Shown here: positions 15,907 through 20,003 of the stretch, piece by piece
How the letters are laid out: every line of letters begins with the position of its first letter
How positions within the stretch are numbered: position 1 is the stretch's first letter
NCBI GenBank assembly: GCA_023443925.1
Contig: JAEZSL010000096.1
Span: 1-20,003 of the forward strand
DNA: 20,003 nucleotides
Origin: Bacillota bacterium
Lineage (GTDB): Bacteria > Bacillota_A > Clostridia > Lachnospirales > Lachnospiraceae
Reading direction: 5' to 3'
The notes under the pieces: generated by a model
Told to the model about the DNA's origin: nothing
Databases searched by the model: none
The model's input: the letters and a program-made list of their open reading frames with translations, nothing else
Program-made: the position numbers and the translations under genes

Positions 15907-15948
15907 TATTAAAAGCAAACATTTTCCTGTTGGGGGAAAGGATTCAAA

Positions 15949-16899
15949 ATGAAGATAGACAGGCTTATATCTATTATTCTGCTGCTGCTCGAAAAGAAAA
16001 AAGTCAGTGCCAGAGAATTATCGGAAACATTTGGAGTTTCACTTAGAACAATCTATCGGGATATAGAAACAATTGATATGTCTGGAATTCCTATCATTTC
16101 AACCACCGGGGTTAACGGTGGCTTTCAGATTATGGAAAAATATAAAATTGACAAAAATGTGTTTTCTGTTTCTGATATCGTAGCCTTATTAAGAGGATTA
16201 CAAGGCATTTCAGCCGTCATGAACACAGAAGAAATAGTTCATACTGCCGCAAAATTACAAAGCCTTATTCCCACCGAACAAGCCAGTGAAATAGAGTTAC
16301 GTTCCAATCAAGTCTTGTTAGATTTACAGCCGTGGAAAGAACATCCTAAGCTGCAAACTTATTTTTCAGAAATCAAAGAAGCAGTGAAAAACCAGCAATT
16401 GATTTCTTTTGAATATTTCAATCGTTCCGGGCAAACAAGTAAACGCAAAGTTGAACCGTACAGAGTTATGATAAAAGCACATAGCTGCTATCTGTTAGGG
16501 TTTTGCTTAGTCAGGAACGAATTTCGCTTGTTTAAACTGGTACGAATGTCAGAACTGCAAATTCATGATGAGTTATTTTCATTACGAGAACTGCCGAATG
16601 AATTACCGCCAGTAATATCTGATTTTATAAACAGGATGGATAAAAAGCAAATCACCGTTAAATTACTCATTCACGAATCTGCCAGGGATAAGGTCATTGA
16701 TTATTGTGGGATTGAAAATATTACTCCTTTTGATGAAGAACATTTTATAGCCCTGTTACCATTTATTGATGATGATTCAGGGTACAACCTCATTTTAGGC
16801 TTTGGTGATAAATGCGAGTGTTTAGAACCTTTGGAAGTTAGAAATGAACTAATCCGCAGAATAGAAAACCTCTCAAGAATTTATATAACACATATTTAG
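15949..16899 (+). CDS. WYL-domain transcriptional regulator (YafY-type)
   Basis: An N-terminal winged helix of the HTH_11/DeoR kind occupies residues 1-60 (recognition region VSLRTIYRDIETIDMSGIPI). A linker and a WYL domain (about 148-206) follow, in which CYLLGF takes the place of WYL (Cys180 instead of Trp). A C-terminal WCX-like region runs to residue 316. These proteins bind DNA as dimers and sense a ligand, often a nucleotide or small metabolite, through the WYL domain. An AAAGGA site precedes the ATG. It is divergent from the PPOX-like gene and shares the dyad-containing intergenic region with it, so regulation of that gene and of itself is likely but inferred. Its codon use (frequent caa, tta) looks somewhat more AT-rich than neighbouring genes. 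Confidence 0.9.
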   Translation: MKIDRLISIILLLLEKKKVSARELSETFGVSLRTIYRDIETIDMSGIPIISTTGVNGGFQIMEKYKIDKNVFSVSDIVALLRGLQGISAVMNTEEIVHTAAKLQSLIPTEQASEIELRSNQVLLDLQPWKEHPKLQTYFSEIKEAVKNQQLISFEYFNRSGQTSKRKVEPYRVMIKAHSCYLLGFCLVRNEFRLFKLVRMSELQIHDELFSLRELPNELPPVISDFINRMDKKQITVKLLIHESARDKVIDYCGIENITPFDEEHFIALLPFIDDDSGYNLILGFGDKCECLEPLEVRNELIRRIENLSRIYITHI

Positions 16900-16914
16900 T
16901 AATTTAAGGATTTC

Positions 16915-16967
16915 GCTAACCGGCAGGCAGGGCAGGGTAAGTATACCTGCCTTGCCTGCCGGTTAGC
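16915..16967. terminator. 22-bp GC-rich hairpin between convergent genes
   Basis: Arms 16915-16936 and 16946-16967 pair over 22 positions with one G-T pair and a 9-nt loop. The outer 15 bp (GCTAACCGGCAGGCA) are perfect. A T-rich stretch (TTGATTTCCTTTATT) follows on the + strand. It fits a strong terminator for the WYL gene and probably also for the convergent kinase gene. Confidence 0.85.
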
Positions 16968-17024
16968 TGCTTGATTTCCTTTATTAAATAGCCTTATACA
17001 TTCGCATGCTGGCTGTATATCACG

Positions 17025-19250
17025 TTATTTCGTGTTTGGTACTTTGCTTTCTTCTTTGTTTTCTTCTTTTGATTTTGGTATGTCTTTTTCTCTGATATAA
17101 ACCCGTTTGAATTTTAATATAGCTTTAAATAAATCACCGTCCAGTTCAATATCAAATATGGCATCCTGGAGGGCGGCAAGACTTCTGGCAATGGATAAAC
17201 CTAACCCGCTGCCTTCCGTGTTGCGGGATAAATCACCCCGGGCAAAGCGTTCCATTAGTTCATCGGCATTTATGTTTAGCTTTGAAGCAGAGATATTTTT
17301 AACGGAAACCGTTATAGTCTGCAGATCCGAAATAATATCCACGTAGATCCGGGTGCCGCTTAAGGCATACTTATAGGTATTGGAGAAAATATTTTCAATG
17401 ATCCGATAGGTGCTGCGGCCATCTGCCAGAATATAAACAGGTTCTTCCGTCATATTTAAAACGGTTTCCAGGTTATGGCTGGCAAAACGGTCATCAAATT
17501 CTCCAATTGATTGCCGGATCAGCTCTACCAGATTAAGATATTCCAAGTTTAAGGAAAGCGTACCGGAGGATGCTTTAGAGGCTTCCATAAGATCTTCGAT
17601 CAAGGTCTTAAGCCTCCAGGACTTGGACGATAATATATCCAGATAGCCGTTGGCTGTCTCATTGTCCAGCTTTTCTTTTTTGAGCAGATCCACATAATTA
17701 ATTATGGAAGTGAGTGGTGTCTTAATATCATGGGAGACATTGGCAATTAATTCTGTTTTCAGCCGTTCGCTTTTAAGTTTTTCATCAACTGCGGCAGAAA
17801 GACCGTCACCGATATTATTAACATAATGAGCCAGGGTCAGGGCCGGTTCCTGCATAGTAACGACAGGTATTTTATGAGTAAGGTTGCCTTCCGCAATTTT
17901 TTTAGTCTCTTGTGTTATTATATTGTAATCAATGGATGCCTTTAACAGGATAAAGCCTAAGTACAGGTAATCAGGCACGGCTACAATCAGAAATTCCAGC
18001 TTGCGGTCTAACAAGATAGGGTTATTATAAAGATAAAAAGCCAGGAACTGGACTGCCGCAAACAAGCCGATAATACCAAATACCCGGTAGGTAATACTCT
18101 GCTGGGCAAAAAAATCCCGGATAAAAGTCTTCAGGGTATTAAAAAAACGGTAGATTAGTGAATTATGAAAAAGAACATTTGCTTTTAACCGTCGGATCAG
18201 ACTTAAAAAACCGAACATGCAAAAAGGGTACATCATAGCATAAGCCAGTATGAGCAAATAAAAAATATCTACATTTAAACTCCGGTACAGCATGACACAG
18301 ATGTATTTCGTTGCTATAAATAAAGCAATTATCCCTGCTACCACAAAGGAAAATCCAATCTCGGTATACCATTTATCAAAGTAGTTCAAGGCTATAGTTT
18401 CCTGTCCTTTTTTATGGCCGGTAAAGGTTATTGTTATAATGAGGAATAATAACAGTAAGAGAAAGGATAAAGGTACCGGATAAATGGAATTCCGGTAATT
18501 ATCATGGAACTTTTGAAACTGTACAAACATAGATCCGAATTCGTCGTTATGATTGGGAAATCCGTTAACGATGGTGGTGCATATAATATATTCTCCGCGG
18601 CCTTCTTCCGGTATAACATATTTACTGAAATTTCCATTAATATAATCAATGACCCAGCTCAGATTTTCATCATTCAGATATTGATAATTCCGGTTGACAT
18701 TGGTGGCATACCGTTCTGTTTTTGTATTTATGATCAGGTAAGCCTGATTAGATTTAACACTTTCCAGATAGGTATCCATGGCCTTATCCCCGTATTTTTT
18801 CTCCAAGGCTTCCAGTTTATCGTTTAGTTCGGAGGATGCATATACAGTGCCTGTCTTTAAGTTTCTCACATAATAGCGAAAATTACTGTTTGGCTGGTTT
18901 ACAATGGCATTATAATAATCAAAATCATTTTTTTGATTGTCGGTGTCCGAATACTTGGGTTTTTTCTTCACTGTTTCAAATAATTTGGATAGATCTAAAG
19001 TAGAAGAATTATAACCCAGGCTGCCGGAATACCCCTTTTCACGATAGTCGGCATATACAGCTACCCGTTCCACATATTTTAAATATTTGCTCTGGAATTC
19101 GGAGGTTTCTTTAAAGTCGGTAGTGCTGGCGGAATAAGAATCCAGGTACGTCAGTATATGATAGGATCCGATTAAAAGATTAAGACCACACAAAAAAAGG
19201 GCGATATGTATCAACGCCTTCATAAGGAAGGACCCTTTCACTTTAGTCAT
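17025..19250 (-). CDS. Six-TM sensor histidine kinase
   Basis: The 741-residue membrane kinase has TM1 at about 11-31, an extracytoplasmic sensor region of ~225 residues (about 32-258), and five more TM segments (about 262-276, 299-321, 329-352, 388-408, 418-436). A HAMP-like linker (about 437-490) precedes the H-box NVSHDIKTPLTS (His507). The ATPase domain shows the N-box ENIFSN (Asn620) and G-box GSGLGLSIA (680-688). The usual DxGxG box is replaced by a KNIS segment, a pattern I recall from other clostridial kinases. A KxKEE-rich tail ends the protein. The frame opens earlier, but AAGGAG 7 nt before the ATG at 19250 sets the start, 13 bp after the regulator stop. It would phosphorylate the upstream-encoded regulator; the signal is unknown. 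Confidence 0.93.
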   Translation of the reverse strand: MTKVKGSFLMKALIHIALFLCGLNLLIGSYHILTYLDSYSASTTDFKETSEFQSKYLKYVERVAVYADYREKGYSGSLGYNSSTLDLSKLFETVKKKPKYSDTDNQKNDFDYYNAIVNQPNSNFRYYVRNLKTGTVYASSELNDKLEALEKKYGDKAMDTYLESVKSNQAYLIINTKTERYATNVNRNYQYLNDENLSWVIDYINGNFSKYVIPEEGRGEYIICTTIVNGFPNHNDEFGSMFVQFQKFHDNYRNSIYPVPLSFLLLLLFLIITITFTGHKKGQETIALNYFDKWYTEIGFSFVVAGIIALFIATKYICVMLYRSLNVDIFYLLILAYAMMYPFCMFGFLSLIRRLKANVLFHNSLIYRFFNTLKTFIRDFFAQQSITYRVFGIIGLFAAVQFLAFYLYNNPILLDRKLEFLIVAVPDYLYLGFILLKASIDYNIITQETKKIAEGNLTHKIPVVTMQEPALTLAHYVNNIGDGLSAAVDEKLKSERLKTELIANVSHDIKTPLTSIINYVDLLKKEKLDNETANGYLDILSSKSWRLKTLIEDLMEASKASSGTLSLNLEYLNLVELIRQSIGEFDDRFASHNLETVLNMTEEPVYILADGRSTYRIIENIFSNTYKYALSGTRIYVDIISDLQTITVSVKNISASKLNINADELMERFARGDLSRNTEGSGLGLSIARSLAALQDAIFDIELDGDLFKAILKFKRVYIREKDIPKSKEENKEESKVPNTK

Positions 19251-19263
19251 GCTGCTGCTCCTT

Positions 19264-19959
19264 TCAGTATTTTTCAACCTTGTACCCGATACCCCAAGCA
19301 ACTTTAAGGTATTTGGGTTCTTTGGGGTTTATTTCAATTTTTTCACGTATATGGCGGATATGGACAGCTACGATGTTATCGGCACCGTAGGAGGGTTCAT
19401 TCCAGATAAGTTCATAAATTTCATTAATGGAAAAAACTCTGCCTTTGTTCTTGACCAGCAGTTTTAACAGATTATACTCTATGGGAGTCAGCTTAATCAG
19501 CTCATCGTCCACATATACTTCCTTGCGGTCGTGATTGACAACCAGCCCGCCGGAGGAAAATATATTCTGCTCGTCCGATACGATGCTGCCAAGCTTTGTA
19601 TAACGGCGGAGAGCAGATTTTACTCTGGCAATCAGCTCCAGGGGATTAAAGGGTTTCGTTATATAATCGTCTGCGCCTACATTCAGACCCAGAACCTTAT
19701 CGCTGTCCTCGGATTTGGCAGTCAGTAAAAGGATGGGGAGGGTGCTGTTGTTTTCCCGTAATTTCATTGTAACCCTTATACCGTCCATCTGTGGCATCAT
19801 AACATCCAGCAAGGCCAGATGGATCTCGTTGGTATTAATAATATCGATGGCCTCCTTGCCGTTATATGCCTTAATTACATGATAACCTTCCGCATTCAGG
19901 TAGATCTGAATGGCTTCTACAATATCTTTATCATCATCGCAAACTAATATGTTATACAT
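19264..19959 (-). CDS. OmpR/PhoB-family response regulator (VanR-like)
   Basis: The receiver domain (1-~118) has the acidic pocket CDDD (8-10), phospho-acceptor Asp52 in LLDVMMP, Thr80 and Lys102 in TKPF. The C-terminal winged helix (about 130-231) has the LTPIEYNLLKLL and DNIVAVHIRHIREKI motifs of the OmpR/PhoB class, ending in WGIGYKVE. At 231 residues it is full length. GGGAGG lies 7 nt before the ATG. It is the first gene of the two-component operon, with the kinase 13 bp after it. A TATAAA on the - strand (19997-19992) could be the -10 box, but any -35 lies outside the window. Target genes are unknown. Confidence 0.95.
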   Translation of the reverse strand: MYNILVCDDDKDIVEAIQIYLNAEGYHVIKAYNGKEAIDIINTNEIHLALLDVMMPQMDGIRVTMKLRENNSTLPILLLTAKSEDSDKVLGLNVGADDYITKPFNPLELIARVKSALRRYTKLGSIVSDEQNIFSSGGLVVNHDRKEVYVDDELIKLTPIEYNLLKLLVKNKGRVFSINEIYELIWNEPSYGADNIVAVHIRHIREKIEINPKEPKYLKVAWGIGYKVEKY

Positions 19960-20003
19960 ATTTAATCCTCCCTCTTTTTGTATCTGATATATTTATACAG
20001 CAG

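Noticed and set aside
19251..19301. A longer kinase N-terminus overlapping the response regulator
   Set aside because: AAGGAG sits at the right distance from the ATG at 19250, and the extension falls inside the regulator's coding end.

Overview
The window looks like chromosomal DNA of a low-GC Gram-positive anaerobe, most likely a Clostridia/Lachnospiraceae relative. This is inferred from the AT-rich sequence, strong GGAGG-type ribosome binding sites, the clostridial style of the ABC-F ATPase and two-component genes, and family content. No rRNA, tRNA, CRISPR array, transposase or phage gene was recognised.

Positions 31-10456 (+ strand) hold a cell-surface polysaccharide locus. In order it encodes a GT-C membrane glycosyltransferase with a very long charged tail, a membrane-anchored TlpA-type thioredoxin fused to a GH8-like domain, an MBOAT O-acyltransferase, an SGNH/AlgX-like hydrolase with two LamG-like domains, a UDP-GlcNAc 2-epimerase (wecB/mnaA type) and a GtrA-family membrane protein. 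Together they suggest synthesis, processing and O-acylation of an envelope glycan, possibly containing ManNAc. The polymerase is not in the window and may lie upstream of base 1. A bidirectional terminator-like hairpin closes the block.

Positions 10556-13270 (- strand) carry an ABC-F ATPase with its own sigma-A-like promoter and an alpha/beta hydrolase that starts at TTG. A 481-bp gap follows with a 24-bp tandem repeat array ending just before a good promoter. That promoter leads into an HD-domain phosphohydrolase and a CYTH (triphosphate tunnel) protein at 13752-14986 (+).

Positions 15148-16899 form a divergent module: a small cysteine-rich protein and a pyridoxamine-phosphate-oxidase-like flavoprotein on the - strand, and a WYL-domain regulator on the + strand. 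An inverted repeat overlaps the regulator's -35 box. A 22-bp hairpin separates the regulator from the convergent two-component system at 17025-19959 (- strand, OmpR-type regulator followed by a six-TM histidine kinase).

The most unusual items are the thioredoxin-GH8 fusion, the acidic/basic tail on the GT-C enzyme, the tandem LamG-like domains on the SGNH protein, the duplicated leader before wecB, and the 24-bp array abutting a promoter. All assignments rest on reading motifs by eye; no database search was run.
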